Shown piece by piece: positions 26,765-35,611 of a stretch of DNA of 43,578 nucleotides. The translations under genes and the position numbers were made by a program. Within the stretch, counting starts at the first letter, position 1; each line of letters begins with the position of its first letter. This DNA is from JAXMBX01 sp046349635 (GTDB lineage: Bacteria > Planctomycetota > Planctomycetia > Planctomycetales > Planctomycetaceae), in NCBI GenBank assembly GCA_046349635.1, contig JAXMBX010000043.1:1-43578 (forward strand), in the 5' to 3' direction. The notes below the pieces were generated by a model. That model saw only the letters and a list, made by a program, of their open reading frames with translations. It ran no database searches and had not been told where the DNA came from.

Positions 26765-27508
26765 ATGATGTCCTCCTTTTCAATCATCATCGACGGTTAC
26801 AACCTGCTCCATGCGGCGGGTTTCGCCAAGCGCCGCTACGGACCGGGGGGCCTGCATAAATCGCGCCAGCAACTGCTCCGCTTCCTGCTGCGATCCCTGA
26901 GTCCCGCGGAGCGGGACCAGACCATCGTCGTCTTCGACGCTCGGGATCGACCTCTGGAAGCCAGCGATCACGCCGGGTGCTCGAAGGGATACGGATCCTG
27001 TTCGCCTCGCCGCATGGAGACGCGGACGTGATCGTCGAGGAACTGATTGCCCAGCACGCGCGCCGCGGCGCTTGACCGTCGTTTCCAGCGATCGCCGTCT
27101 GCAGACCGCGGCCCGCCACCGCCGCGCTTTGTATATCGACAGCGAATCGTTCGTGGAGGATCTGCTCCGCCGCCCTCCCCCCGCGTCTCAGGTGCCTGTT
27201 CAGCCGCATCCCAAGCACACGGGCGAAGTCTCCGCAGCCGAAGTGGAATTCTGGCTGCAGGAATTCGCGGGGTGTTAGAGGAAGTCTCCCCCCCGGAAAA
27301 GAAACGCCGCAGGGAACACAAGCTGCCCGACGTTTCCGCACCGCAGCCTCCCGCGACTCCGGCACCCGGCGTTAAACCCAAGCATGCCCCTGGTGACGGC
27401 GATCGTCGCGGTCACAAGTCGGACTCCGAAGCTCCGGCGATTTTCTCCGAGGCCTGGATCGCCGATCTGCAGCAATGGGTGGATCATCTCCAGAAACGGC
27501 GTCGTTAA
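26765..27508 (+). pseudogene. YacP-like NYN-domain protein, frameshifted
   Basis: The N-terminus SIIIDGYNLLHAAGFA with conserved Asp and Asn, then QLLRFLLRSL and TIVVFDARD, identify a YacP-type NYN (PIN-like) nuclease domain. Near 26970 the reading changes frame to VLEGIRILFASPHGDADVIVEELIAQ. It changes again near 27065 to LTVVSSDRRLQTAARHRRA and FVEDLL, and again near 27270 to an EEVSPPEKKRRREHKLPD tail ending at 27506-27508. Acidic residues of the active site (DGYN, DARD, GDAD, SSDR) are all present across the frames, so the product was or is a metal-dependent RNase-like protein. Three indels break it as written. It lies 45 bases behind the dihydroorotase-like gene. The proline- and lysine-rich C-terminal tail is low complexity. 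Confidence 0.75.
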
Positions 27509-27539
27509 ACATTTCTTTTGCGGCAGAAATCTCTCCGGT

Positions 27540-27568
27540 TTGACACTCTGAGAGCATGGTCCTATTCT
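27540..27568 (+). promoter_or_regulatory. Sigma70-type promoter of glycerophosphodiesterase gene
   Basis: A perfect TTGACA at 27540-27545, a 17-base spacer, and TATTCT at 27563-27568. Transcription would start near 27575, giving a leader of about 30 bases before ATG 27604. The match also supports the chosen start over the ATG at 27556, which would lie inside the promoter. Confidence 0.6.
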
Positions 27569-27603
27569 CAGATGATCAATCGACAAACTTTTTGAGGTCA
27601 ATC

Positions 27604-28419
27604 ATGCCGCGTTCTTATTTTGTGCTCATTGCTCTGGCGCTTCTGTGCACTGTTGTTTCTGTTTTCCCCGCAGTTTCAGCGGAAGAATTGCCCCGCAAGA
27701 GAATCGTTGTGGCAGCCCACCGGGCAGCGCACGAAGATGCCCCGGAAAATTCGATTCCCGCCATCGAAAAGGCCATCGAGTTGGGGGTCGATTACGTCGA
27801 ACTGGATGTCCGCACCTCGAAGGACGGAATCCTCGTTCTGATGCATGACAGCAGCGTGGACCGCACCAGCAACGGCAAGGGAAAAGTCGATCAACTGACT
27901 CTCGCCGAACTCCAGGCGCTCGACCTCGGGGTCAAAGGGAAGGAAAAGTGGAAGGGGACCAGAGTCCCGACTTTTGAACAGGCCCTGCAGGTTTGCAGGG
28001 GGAAAATGGGAATCTACCTCGACCATAAATCCGCGGATGTTCCGCAGACGTTGAAGCTCGTCGAAAAGTTCGGAATGTTGAACAAGATCGTGGTCTACGG
28101 CGGTCCCCCGATTCTGAAACAGTACAAGGCGATTCATCCTGAAGTCTGGATCATGCCGGATCACCCCCGCACGATTGATGAAATGAAAGCCCTGGCGAAA
28201 GACCTGAAGCCCGAAACGATGGACGGGGGCCTGTTCTTTTGGACCAAATATCAGGTCCGCGTGGCCCATGAGTTAAAAGTTGAAGTCTGGGTGGATGCCT
28301 TGGGGCCGATCGATTCGCTGGCGGGTTACAAGACCGCGCTCGACATCGGCGTCGATGGAATCCAGACCGATCATCCGGAGCGGCTGCTCAAGTTCCTGAA
28401 AGAACAGGGACGCCGCTGA
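27604..28419 (+). CDS. Secreted glycerophosphodiester phosphodiesterase
   Basis: A 271-residue protein with a signal peptide (SYFVLIALALLCTVVSVF) and a GDPD TIM barrel. The active-site set is visible: His39-Arg40 in AAHRAAHEDAPENS, Glu66 and Asp68 in VELDVR, and His81 in LMHDSSVDRTSNG. The usual HRG is HRA here. The barrel closes with GIQTDHPERLL. The family cleaves glycerophosphodiesters to glycerol 3-phosphate and an alcohol using a divalent metal; export suggests scavenging of lipid head groups outside the cytoplasmic membrane. Start ATG 27604 follows a GAGG site and sits just after a clear promoter. It is convergent with the rhomboid gene, 24 bases apart, without a clear terminator. Confidence 0.9.
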   Translation: MPRSYFVLIALALLCTVVSVFPAVSAEELPRKRIVVAAHRAAHEDAPENSIPAIEKAIELGVDYVELDVRTSKDGILVLMHDSSVDRTSNGKGKVDQLTLAELQALDLGVKGKEKWKGTRVPTFEQALQVCRGKMGIYLDHKSADVPQTLKLVEKFGMLNKIVVYGGPPILKQYKAIHPEVWIMPDHPRTIDEMKALAKDLKPETMDGGLFFWTKYQVRVAHELKVEVWVDALGPIDSLAGYKTALDIGVDGIQTDHPERLLKFLKEQGRR

Positions 28420-28443
28420 ATCGCACCGCATAACATAGCGCGC

Positions 28444-29322
28444 TTACCGCTGGCGGAACCGTTTGCTGGCCTGCATCAGGAATTTCCGTTCCTTGTCCGT
28501 CAGGCTCGCTTCCCCCTGCTCGCTGATTTTTGCCAGCAGGCGATCCACTTCCATTTTCATCTGCTCGTCATTCTGCTCTTCGCCGCTGAAGACTTTCAGC
28601 TTGGGGCTTCTGCGCAGCACCCGCTTCACGCGCAACCACGAAATATTCTGGAACGGGGAGGCCAGCGTCCAGTGAGTTTTGACGTAGAAATAACCGTACA
28701 GCAGGCCGCTCAGGTGCGCGGCATGTGCGACGTGGTCCAGGGGGCGCCCCGCGCTCAGTGACTGCAACAGCGGAGCAAGGTCCATAAAGAGGAAAATCGC
28801 CAGCATCCAGCGGGCCTCAATCGGGAAAATTCCCCAGATGTAAAACTGTGCCCGCGGATAGTGCATCACGAAGATCATGAAGATCGCCATGACGGCCCCC
28901 GAGGCACCGACCACCATCCCCGCCCCGCCGGTCAACTGCGCGGACAGAATGTAACCGAGCCCCCCCACGACTGCCGCAGTCAGGTAGATCCAAAGGAACT
29001 CGCGTGAGCCGTAGATCTGTTCCACCGCCCGACCGATGAACCACAACGCGAGCATATTCCAGACGAGGTGCCAAGGCCCGTCGTGCAGAAAGGAATAGGT
29101 CACCAGCCGCCAGACTTCTCCCCGCGACAGAGAGTCCGACACAAGTGCAAACCACCGCTCCGCGAATGAACCCCACTTCGGGTCGGGGATCAGCAACTGC
29201 AGCACAAAGACGGCGCAGTTGATGATCAACAGCCGCCGACAGACCGGGGCTTCCGCTATCCGCCCCAGAAAGCCGCCCCCCTCAACGTCGTCCTTGTAGT
29301 AGTCGCGGTCTTCGTAGCCCAT
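28444..29322 (-). CDS. Rhomboid-family intramembrane serine protease
   Basis: About 292 residues with six hydrophobic segments between residues 30 and 220. Rhomboid hallmarks are present: WR in EVWRLVTYSFLH, HLVWNMLALW, GASGAVMA with nucleophile Ser141, and AHLSGLLYGY with His203 as the catalytic base. It cuts single-pass membrane proteins within the bilayer. A soluble charged C-terminal tail of about 75 residues holds a predicted helical hairpin (EVDRLLAKISEQG, LTDKERKFLMQASKR), similar to tails attached to rhomboids in several phyla. Start ATG 29322 has GGAGAG upstream; the ATG seven codons earlier does not. The substrate is unknown. It is convergent with the glycerophosphodiesterase gene. 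Confidence 0.9.
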   Translation of the reverse strand: MGYEDRDYYKDDVEGGGFLGRIAEAPVCRRLLIINCAVFVLQLLIPDPKWGSFAERWFALVSDSLSRGEVWRLVTYSFLHDGPWHLVWNMLALWFIGRAVEQIYGSREFLWIYLTAAVVGGLGYILSAQLTGGAGMVVGASGAVMAIFMIFVMHYPRAQFYIWGIFPIEARWMLAIFLFMDLAPLLQSLSAGRPLDHVAHAAHLSGLLYGYFYVKTHWTLASPFQNISWLRVKRVLRRSPKLKVFSGEEQNDEQMKMEVDRLLAKISEQGEASLTDKERKFLMQASKRFRQR

Positions 29323-29503
29323 CTGCCGGCGCTCTCCATCCACTCGGTCTTAAACACCTCGGTACGGAATCAGAGGCACATCAGCCCCCCGGAACAGCAT
29401 CCAGCTTCCGTGGCGATTCCACGCCAGCATTATATCGCAGGTCCGCAGGGGTAGGGATCCGGAAGAACAAATCGGCGGACAAAACCCGGTTCCGGAGCGA
29501 AAC

Positions 29504-30418
29504 TCAGCGGGTCTTCATCGTGACCGCTTTGTCAGACTTGGGGGCTTTTTCCAGCTGTTCCATCAGTTGGGCATTCAGTTCCCGGATCTCGTCGAAACTC
29601 TTCTGCGTTTCGAACAACTCCTCGCGGAGCTTCTGGACGTCCGCCGCCAGCGCGTTCCGGGCGGATTCCTCGTCTTGGATGGTCTTCAGCAGCCCCTGCA
29701 CGTTTTCCGGGGGAAGAACATCCTTCTTCTCGTTGAGATCGGAGAAACCCTCGATCTCCCCGACGCGGAGCTTCAGCACCTTCTGCGTCTGGGCCATCAT
29801 CTCGTTCAGCCGTTGTAGCTGCTGATGGCGGGTATTCAGACGTTCCAGGCCCAGCATCAGTTGGATTTCCTGGCTGTTGAACAAGGCTTCATCGGCATTG
29901 GGGATATAGGCCCGGAAGTGCCAGTTGTCCCCCGCCGTCCAGCGTTGGACTTCCCCGGGGCGCAGCAAGCGGGTCGGGACCAGCATCGACTGCCCCGGTT
30001 GCAGGTTCTCGACCCGGAACTCGCCGACGTATTGCATTTCAGGTTTGCCGGGTACCGGTTGGAAGGCATGCAGCACCGGATTGACCGCGGTCCCGTTCAC
30101 ATCCACTTGCGCTATCTGAGGCGTTCCCAGGTTCGCGGTCAGCGTCGCCTGGTCATTCCCAATGGGATTGATTCCCACCTTGATGCCGGTCCAGTAGCTT
30201 CCCCACGGCTGCGTCGTTCGCTCCAGGTCGGCCTGCAGGTTGGCACGCTGGTTCTTGGCTTGCGCGAGTTTGTCCACCCCTTCGTTGTATTGCTTTTCGA
30301 GAACCGCCGACTGTTTCAGCCAGCTGTTCCGAATCTCAAACATCCGGGTCGTGAAGAAGAACGCCGCCAGACACAGCAGAAAGTTCAACCACAGAAAAAC
30401 TTTGCCGAGCACATGCAT
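29504..30418 (-). CDS. Membrane-anchored coiled-coil protein of unknown function
   Basis: A 304-residue protein with one N-terminal transmembrane segment (VFLWLNFLLCLAAFFFTT, residues about 7-24), then a coiled coil (EKQYNEGVDKLAQAKNQ). A central globular, probably beta-rich domain covers residues about 75-185, and a second long coiled coil (about 195-295) follows with REELFETQKSFDEI heptads. The layout is that of a type II membrane protein with its soluble part outside the cytoplasm or cytoplasmic anchored scaffold; topology cannot be fixed from sequence. No enzyme motif is seen and I do not recognise the family. It lies 160 bases upstream of the rhomboid gene on the same strand, so co-expression is possible. 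Confidence 0.8.
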   Translation of the reverse strand: MHVLGKVFLWLNFLLCLAAFFFTTRMFEIRNSWLKQSAVLEKQYNEGVDKLAQAKNQRANLQADLERTTQPWGSYWTGIKVGINPIGNDQATLTANLGTPQIAQVDVNGTAVNPVLHAFQPVPGKPEMQYVGEFRVENLQPGQSMLVPTRLLRPGEVQRWTAGDNWHFRAYIPNADEALFNSQEIQLMLGLERLNTRHQQLQRLNEMMAQTQKVLKLRVGEIEGFSDLNEKKDVLPPENVQGLLKTIQDEESARNALAADVQKLREELFETQKSFDEIRELNAQLMEQLEKAPKSDKAVTMKTR

Positions 30419-30879
30419 GAAATGGATCCACTCTCAGCCGCGGTGATTGCGGTTCAATTGCAGGAGACTTCCGTGCCGGTTCGGGCTTCCTGGAAACATC
30501 TCCCCCCAAAGGTCAGTTCCAGGGATCTGACGGCTCTCAGGGGAGTTTCTCAAACTCCTTTATACTTCGGCTGTTGAGGCAAACCGACATGATATCGACG
30601 AAGCTCGGGAACACCGGCGGGTAAGATTTCTCCCCCCCGACCCGTTGTATTCCTCCCGCTGTCTCTCAGACCGGATGGATCAACTGCTATTTCATGATAG
30701 AAGAGTCAGGAGATGCGGGTCAAGAAGTGAGGGAGGTTCCCGGAAATAATGCGGTTTTGAGTGACCCTGCGGTTCACTTCGGTTTCGATACACACGGTCC
30801 CGTTCTCCCGTTACAATGAGCCGGTCCGAATTTCGGGTCTGATCGATACAATCCCAATTAATGGAAGAATTGCCGCAAC
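30419..30879. other. Divergent intergenic region
   Basis: About 460 bases between the coiled-coil gene (-) and the YkgJ-type gene (+), so it must hold both promoters. Candidate -10 boxes TACAAT occur at 30812 and 30847, without a good -35 at the right distance. No credible small gene, tRNA or repeat seen. Confidence 0.45.
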
Positions 30880-31317
30880 ATGACAGGAGTACGTAACTTA
30901 CGGGCAGGATTGAAGCCCGGGGAATTCCTGTGTTCCCACTGCACGGCGCTCTGCTGCCGCTACTTCTCCCTCCCCATCGACACCCCCCACACGTGGGACG
31001 ATTACGACGTCCTGCGGTGGTATCTCGCTCACGGGCGGGTCTCCCTCTTCGTGGAGCGGGGGCAGTGGTACATTGTCGTGTTCGGGGATTGCCAGTACCT
31101 GCGGCCGGATAACCTCTGCGGGATCTACGAGACCCGCCCCGCGATCTGCCGCTCCTACCACACCGATGACTGCGAATTCGACAACGACCACGTCTTTGAA
31201 AAATATTTCGAGGCTCCGGAACAAATCTGGGAATATGCCGAAGCGCTCCTCGGACCGCGCGATCCGGAAGGAAATATTCCGCACGAACTGCAACTTCCCG
31301 TGATCCACGCCGTCTGA
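30880..31317 (+). CDS. YkgJ-family cysteine-cluster protein
   Basis: A 145-residue cytoplasmic protein with the YkgJ/UPF0153 cysteine pattern: Cys18, Cys21, Cys25 and Cys26 at the N-terminus, then Cys71, Cys80, Cys90 (in TRPAICRSY) and Cys98. The family is thought to bind zinc or an iron-sulfur cluster; its biochemical role is unsettled. The segment CGIYETRPAICR is the strongest family signature. It has no signal peptide. Start ATG 30880 is used because the conserved part begins about 15 residues in; there is no strong ribosome site. HisS follows after 71 bases on the same strand, so the two may share a transcript. Confidence 0.85.
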   Translation: MTGVRNLRAGLKPGEFLCSHCTALCCRYFSLPIDTPHTWDDYDVLRWYLAHGRVSLFVERGQWYIVVFGDCQYLRPDNLCGIYETRPAICRSYHTDDCEFDNDHVFEKYFEAPEQIWEYAEALLGPRDPEGNIPHELQLPVIHAV

Positions 31318-31388
31318 ATTCGTGTCTCCTCCCGTATCAATAGATCTCTTTTCTTTGTCCTCCCGAAACGGGAAAGCACCCTCCCCTC

Positions 31389-32717
31389 ATGTCCGATTTG
31401 ATCAAGCCCCAGACGCTTAAAGGTTTTCGAGATTATCTCCCCGCCGCCATGATGGCCCGCGAGCGGATTATCGAACTTGCCCGCGGCGTCTACCGCAGCT
31501 ATGGCTTCAGTCCCATTGATACGCCCGCTTTGGAATACACCGAAATTCTCCTCGGAAAAGGAGGAGAAGAATCGGACAAGCAAATGTTCCGTTTCACCGA
31601 TCAGGGGGAGCGGGATGTTTCCATGCGGTTCGACCTCACGGTCCCGTTCGCCCGCTTTGCCGCGCAACACCTGCAGGAAATCGGTGTCCCGTTTCGGCGC
31701 TATCACATTGCGACCGTGTGGCGGGCCGAAAAACCCCAGAAGGGGCGCTACCGCGAGTTCATGCAGTGCGACTTCGACACTATCGGCACGGAATCCAATG
31801 CCTCCGATATCGAAACGCTGTTTGTGATTCACGACCTTGTCCACAAGATCGGATTCGAGCAGTTCACCATCCGGGTCAATAACCGCCTCGTACTGAATGG
31901 CCTGCTGCAGAAATTGAACCTGGCCGAACAAAGCACGGGCGTCCTCCGTGCGCTCGATAAGCTGCACAAAATCGGCGCCGATGCCGTCATTGAAGAGATG
32001 ACCCAGAAAGTCGGCGCTTCCGCGGAGCAGGCGCAGGCCGTCATCGAACTCGCCTCCCTGAAGGGGGAAAACGCCGCGATTCTGAAATCGCTGGAGGGGA
32101 TGCTCGCCGGAAATGAGATCGGCCAGCTTGGCGTCGCCCGCCTGCAGGAACTTGTGAATTGCGTTCGCCTCGCGGGAATTCCTGAGGACCGCGTCCAACT
32201 GGACGTCTCTATTGCCCGCGGCCTGGATTATTACACCGGGACGATCTACGAGACCTTCCTGGGGGCCTTGCCCGGAATCGGGAGCATCTGCTCTGGTGGC
32301 CGCTACGATAACCTCGCCGGTCTCTTCACGAAGGAAAAACTCCCCGGGGTCGGCGCCAGCCTGGGACTCGATCGCCTCCTCGCCGCAATGGAAGAACTGG
32401 GGATGATCGCGCAATCCGCGACTCCCGCCAGCACGCTGGTCGTGGCGTTTGATGCCGAGCGGATGCCGGACTATCTGCGCATTGGCCGTGTCTTGCGCCA
32501 GGCCGGGATCGCGACCGAGGTCTATACCGACCTCAAGGCTCCGGGCAAGCAGTTGAAGTACGCCGACCGCAAAGGCTTCCGCTGGGCGATCATTGCCGGC
32601 TCAGATGAATTCGCCAAGGGAGTCTGGCAAGTTAAGGATCTGCTTAAAGGAGGGCAGGAAGCTGTCCCCGAAGCTCAGTTGGTGGAATTTCTTCTCGCGA
32701 AGATCGCCAACGGCTGA
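31389..32717 (+). CDS. hisS: Histidyl-tRNA synthetase
   Basis: A 442-residue class II aminoacyl-tRNA synthetase. N-terminal KGFRDYLP leads into motif 1. The FDLTVPFARF block and motif 2 (FRRYHIATVWRAEKPQKGRYREF, split here as Arg112 and GRYREF) follow. The histidine-specific ARGLDYYTGTIYE is at 276-288, and motif 3 is GASLGLDRLL. A C-terminal anticodon-binding domain (from about residue 345) is complete. It charges tRNA-His in the cytoplasm and is essential. The tail is convergent with the alpha/beta hydrolase gene, whose stop lies only nine bases away, so transcripts overlap unless termination is very sharp. No T-box or other leader is visible. Confidence 0.96.
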   Translation: MSDLIKPQTLKGFRDYLPAAMMARERIIELARGVYRSYGFSPIDTPALEYTEILLGKGGEESDKQMFRFTDQGERDVSMRFDLTVPFARFAAQHLQEIGVPFRRYHIATVWRAEKPQKGRYREFMQCDFDTIGTESNASDIETLFVIHDLVHKIGFEQFTIRVNNRLVLNGLLQKLNLAEQSTGVLRALDKLHKIGADAVIEEMTQKVGASAEQAQAVIELASLKGENAAILKSLEGMLAGNEIGQLGVARLQELVNCVRLAGIPEDRVQLDVSIARGLDYYTGTIYETFLGALPGIGSICSGGRYDNLAGLFTKEKLPGVGASLGLDRLLAAMEELGMIAQSATPASTLVVAFDAERMPDYLRIGRVLRQAGIATEVYTDLKAPGKQLKYADRKGFRWAIIAGSDEFAKGVWQVKDLLKGGQEAVPEAQLVEFLLAKIANG

Positions 32718-32726
32718 TTCGCGGGT

Positions 32727-33572
32727 TCATACCGCTTCCGGGATGCCAGTCGCCAGGAGGGGGGCGACCCACTCCTCGATGAACAGGCGATTGACGCACC
32801 CGAAATGCCCGCCGAAATTGACGCTCCGCAGCATCCTCCACTGATACCCGACCTCGCGCAGTTTCGTGGCATACAGTTCTTGAACATCCGGCGATGCGTT
32901 CTTTGGCGGCAGAAATCCTAGCGCTCCCGCCGAAGCGTGATGCCGACCGTCCAGAGTCCCCATCACGCTTGTGCCGAGTATCAGAAAGAACCAATCCAGA
33001 TACGAATAGAAATTCCAGACTTTGCCTCCCACACGCCGGAGAGCAACAGTCAGGTCATAATGCCGTGAGAGTGCAGGCCCCAGCAGCACGACGGACTCCA
33101 CCGGATTCTGCTCCGGCAGACGCTCCAGGACGAGAATGCTCATTGCCCCGCCGCCGGAATGCCCCACCAGATGGACGGGCCGACCGGGGTACTCCTGCTG
33201 ATAGGCCAGGATCTTGGCGACGATCCGTTCCGCCTCGGTGACGTTTCGCTTCCAGCCTCGGAGGTGGTACAGGTAGTTGATGATCCGCTTTGTTGTCCAG
33301 TCCTCGTGTTCGATGGCATAAGGCAACCCGGCATCTATCAACCCATGCATCACATCGTGGTTGAAAAAACTTTCTCCCTCGATCCCCGGCAGGACCAGGA
33401 TCAGCCCTTGCTCGCGCCGCTCGGGTGTGTCGTACGGCTCCAACTGGTAGTGGTACTTTTTTGCCCAGCGGTTCAGAGGGAATGACAACGTGGACCACAG
33501 TCCCCGCTTCATTCGCCCCGGTGCCACGGATGCCTTTGGGATGATGGCTTTCTGCTCATTGACCAACGTCAT
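32727..33572 (-). CDS. Alpha/beta hydrolase-fold protein
   Basis: A 281-residue cytoplasmic hydrolase. The nucleophile elbow is GHSGGG with Ser139, and an oxyanion-type block LVLPGIEGESF lies near residue 60. A candidate catalytic histidine lies in NFGGHFGCVN close to the C-terminus. The substrate is not predictable; it does not carry a lipase lid or signal peptide. Its start ATG 33572 lies inside the 3' end of the beta-RFAP synthase gene (17-base overlap), so translation is likely coupled and the protein may belong to that pathway, though this is an inference. An internal ATG at residue 21 is an alternative start that would remove the overlap. Confidence 0.82.
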   Translation of the reverse strand: MTLVNEQKAIIPKASVAPGRMKRGLWSTLSFPLNRWAKKYHYQLEPYDTPERREQGLILVLPGIEGESFFNHDVMHGLIDAGLPYAIEHEDWTTKRIINYLYHLRGWKRNVTEAERIVAKILAYQQEYPGRPVHLVGHSGGGAMSILVLERLPEQNPVESVVLLGPALSRHYDLTVALRRVGGKVWNFYSYLDWFFLILGTSVMGTLDGRHHASAGALGFLPPKNASPDVQELYATKLREVGYQWRMLRSVNFGGHFGCVNRLFIEEWVAPLLATGIPEAV

Positions 33573-34581
33573 TGGCGTCCTCCTTATCCCATTGTAGGGA
33601 GGGAGCCAAGAGTTCGGGAAATTCGAGCGCCGCGCCGCTGTTTAAAGCCGCAACAACTTGCGTTTCCGGCGTTTCGCCACCGAGTTTCTGAATGGTCTGT
33701 TGAATTTGTAATGCGTGCGCATCGTCGCGACACAGAATCGCCAGTGTGGGGCCCCAGGAACTTTGGCAGATTCCATGGACACCTTGGCGCATCAAGGCGG
33801 TGGCGACGTCATTCATGCGCGGATCGGAAAAGATCCCCCCCTGCACCGGGGCGAAATACTGACCGATGAGCGTGCCGAAATGTTGGAGCGCCGACGAACA
33901 TCCCTCGAAGTCGACATTCTGGACCGCCGGCAGGAGTTCCATCAGCACGATGCGACACAACTGGCCGGTCGTCTCCTCGCTCATTGGCTCCAGACGCGAA
34001 AACGCCCGCACCTCTTCGTTGCCGGACAGACCTTCCCGGCTTCGGGGACGGACGAGCAGGAAACGCCAGGAGGGAGGACACTCCAGCCGGGAGACCAGCG
34101 TTCCGATCCCTTCCGCGGAAGTCTTCCCCGATTCGACGAGCAACCCCCCCCGTTGAAATCCATGAATCCCCAGCGCGGAGCGCTTGCCCCGTCCGATCCG
34201 TTGGGCCAGTTCCACCGCGGACAGTTGCTGCTCCCCCGTCAACAGCGCAATCCCCTGTGCCAGGCTCATTCCCAACTGGGTTCCGGAACCAAAACCGCAG
34301 TGCTGCGGAATCTGCTGCACCAGTTCGATTCGCAACGCAGCGGATTTCGCCGCGGGACTGTTCTGGCGATACTGCTCCAGGCACTCGGACAGTTTGTTTC
34401 GATAACTCTCCCCGGCGATGATCTCGTCCTGCGCCGCCAGTTCCACGTCGAGTTTGAATCCGGGGCGGTCGACCATCAGCCCGACCCCGCCAAATTGCCG
34501 CGTCGCCTCGGGGGCGTGCGACAGAAACCCGAAGTGCAGACGTGCGCCGGTCGAAATGACCACTTTTCCTGGATTGTTCAT
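33556..34581 (-). CDS. Beta-ribofuranosylaminobenzene 5'-phosphate synthase-like (GHMP family)
   Basis: A 341-residue protein of the beta-RFAP synthase family. It opens with GARLHFGFLSHAPEATRQFGG split over residues 12-32. GHMP-type P-loop sequence HCGFGSGTQLGMSLAQ starts at His94, then GRGKRSALGIHGF, a loop rich in arginine (LVRPRSREGLSG) and a late GICQSSWGPT block. The enzyme joins 4-hydroxybenzoate or p-aminobenzoate to PRPP in tetrahydromethanopterin synthesis. Planctomycetes are known to carry H4MPT-linked C1 genes, so this is expected chemistry. It shares the four-base ATGA overlap with the DUF447 gene upstream and a 17-base overlap with the hydrolase downstream, so all three are one translation-coupled operon. 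Confidence 0.88.
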   Translation of the reverse strand: MNNPGKVVISTGARLHFGFLSHAPEATRQFGGVGLMVDRPGFKLDVELAAQDEIIAGESYRNKLSECLEQYRQNSPAAKSAALRIELVQQIPQHCGFGSGTQLGMSLAQGIALLTGEQQLSAVELAQRIGRGKRSALGIHGFQRGGLLVESGKTSAEGIGTLVSRLECPPSWRFLLVRPRSREGLSGNEEVRAFSRLEPMSEETTGQLCRIVLMELLPAVQNVDFEGCSSALQHFGTLIGQYFAPVQGGIFSDPRMNDVATALMRQGVHGICQSSWGPTLAILCRDDAHALQIQQTIQKLGGETPETQVVAALNSGAALEFPELLAPSLQWDKEDANDVGQ

Positions 34582-35159
34582 GGAGACTGTGTGACCTGAT
34601 TTCCGTGTTGTCGAATGTATTCTTCTACCAGTTGAAACGCCGTCGCTTCATCCGGCCCCGCCGTTTTTTCGACGGGGATTCTGAGTCGGTTGAGTTCTTC
34701 CTGAATGAATTCCCCGGGTAGCAGATGCAACCGGGTGGCGAGGATCGTGGCTTCCAGAACGGCGTGCTTGGCCCGGTTGAATCCCCAGAACTCACGCCCG
34801 CTTCCGCTGTCGACGATCCGCAGCCTGATTTCCGTCCGAGGCCGGGAATCATCGCACTCAGCCACTTCAAACTCCCACCAGCGGCAACTGTCGGTCAGGA
34901 TTTTTCCCCGGACCGTCCTCGCGTCTCGCGTTGGGATCTCTCCCAGAGGCATCCCCAATGCGGCGCGGGCCAGCAGCAGGACGTCGTCCGTCACGTGCAG
35001 CACCCCGCACGGGTTCTCCTTCAGATTCCTGTAGGTCTGCGACGTGTGAAAAGGACGCAGGAGGAACTCCGTCTGGGCAGGATCGACCACCGGCCCCATC
35101 GGTGCGATATTCAATTCCCCTGTTCCGGACAGGGTTGTCACCACCCCTTCGAGAATCAT
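34578..35159 (-). CDS. DUF447 family protein, FMN-binding split-barrel-like
   Basis: A 193-residue protein of the DUF447 family. It starts ILEGVVTTLSGTGELNIAPMGPVVD, typical of the family in methanogens and methylotrophs where it clusters with methanopterin genes, and a flavin-reductase-like split barrel is expected. Further family blocks are LLRPFHTSQTYRNL, GVLHVTDDVLLLA, WWEFEV and FNRAKHAVLEA. Function is not established, but genome context across organisms ties it to H4MPT-dependent C1 transfer. Its stop overlaps the beta-RFAP synthase start by four bases. It is divergent from the small gene at 35307, with about 150 bases between that must hold both promoters. Confidence 0.85.
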   Translation of the reverse strand: MILEGVVTTLSGTGELNIAPMGPVVDPAQTEFLLRPFHTSQTYRNLKENPCGVLHVTDDVLLLARAALGMPLGEIPTRDARTVRGKILTDSCRWWEFEVAECDDSRPRTEIRLRIVDSGSGREFWGFNRAKHAVLEATILATRLHLLPGEFIQEELNRLRIPVEKTAGPDEATAFQLVEEYIRQHGNQVTQSP

Positions 35160-35306
35160 AATGTGATGAGGCCGATCTGCTCACAACGTGGAATAAAACC
35201 CGGGAAATAATGTACCGAAATTGAATCCCCCGCGAAACTCGCCCTCCGGGTGTCGAGTCCGTTCCGGTAGGATTGACGGCCTGTTTTCCACTGTCTTCAC
35301 TCTGTC

Positions 35307-35594
35307 ATGCGCCTGACCGATTCCAACCTGAACCGCCACCGCACCCTGTTCGCGGAAACTGGCCCCAACCGGGGAGTTTTAATTCGCATCCGTCCGGACG
35401 GGAAACGGGCGGAAGGGGAAGAGATCGTCGCCGAAGCCTGCAAGCTCCTCGTCTGGGGAGATGACCGGGAAGGCTGGACCGTCAGTTCCCCCTACTGCGA
35501 GCAACCTCTCCCCACCGTCGCGGAATTACTCAGTAGTTGCCCCGAACTTTCCAAACATCACTACATTCCCAGCGAGCGGGTCTATTGGTGGTAG
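35307..35594 (+). CDS. Small protein of unknown function
   Basis: A 95-residue protein with no recognised domain. It has an N-terminal RLTDSNLNRHRTLF helix, a GVLIRIRPDGKR strand pair and a WGDDREGWTVSSPYCEQPLP region, and ends in two tryptophans. There is a single cysteine and no membrane segment. I judge it a real gene because codon usage matches neighbours, it fills the space between the divergent promoter and the isomerase, and the next start follows 17 bases after its stop with a strong ribosome site overlapping that gap. No function is suggested beyond co-expression with the isomerase-like gene. Confidence 0.65.
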   Translation: MRLTDSNLNRHRTLFAETGPNRGVLIRIRPDGKRAEGEEIVAEACKLLVWGDDREGWTVSSPYCEQPLPTVAELLSSCPELSKHHYIPSERVYWW

Positions 35595-35611
35595 GGAGGA
35601 ACGCAGATCCG

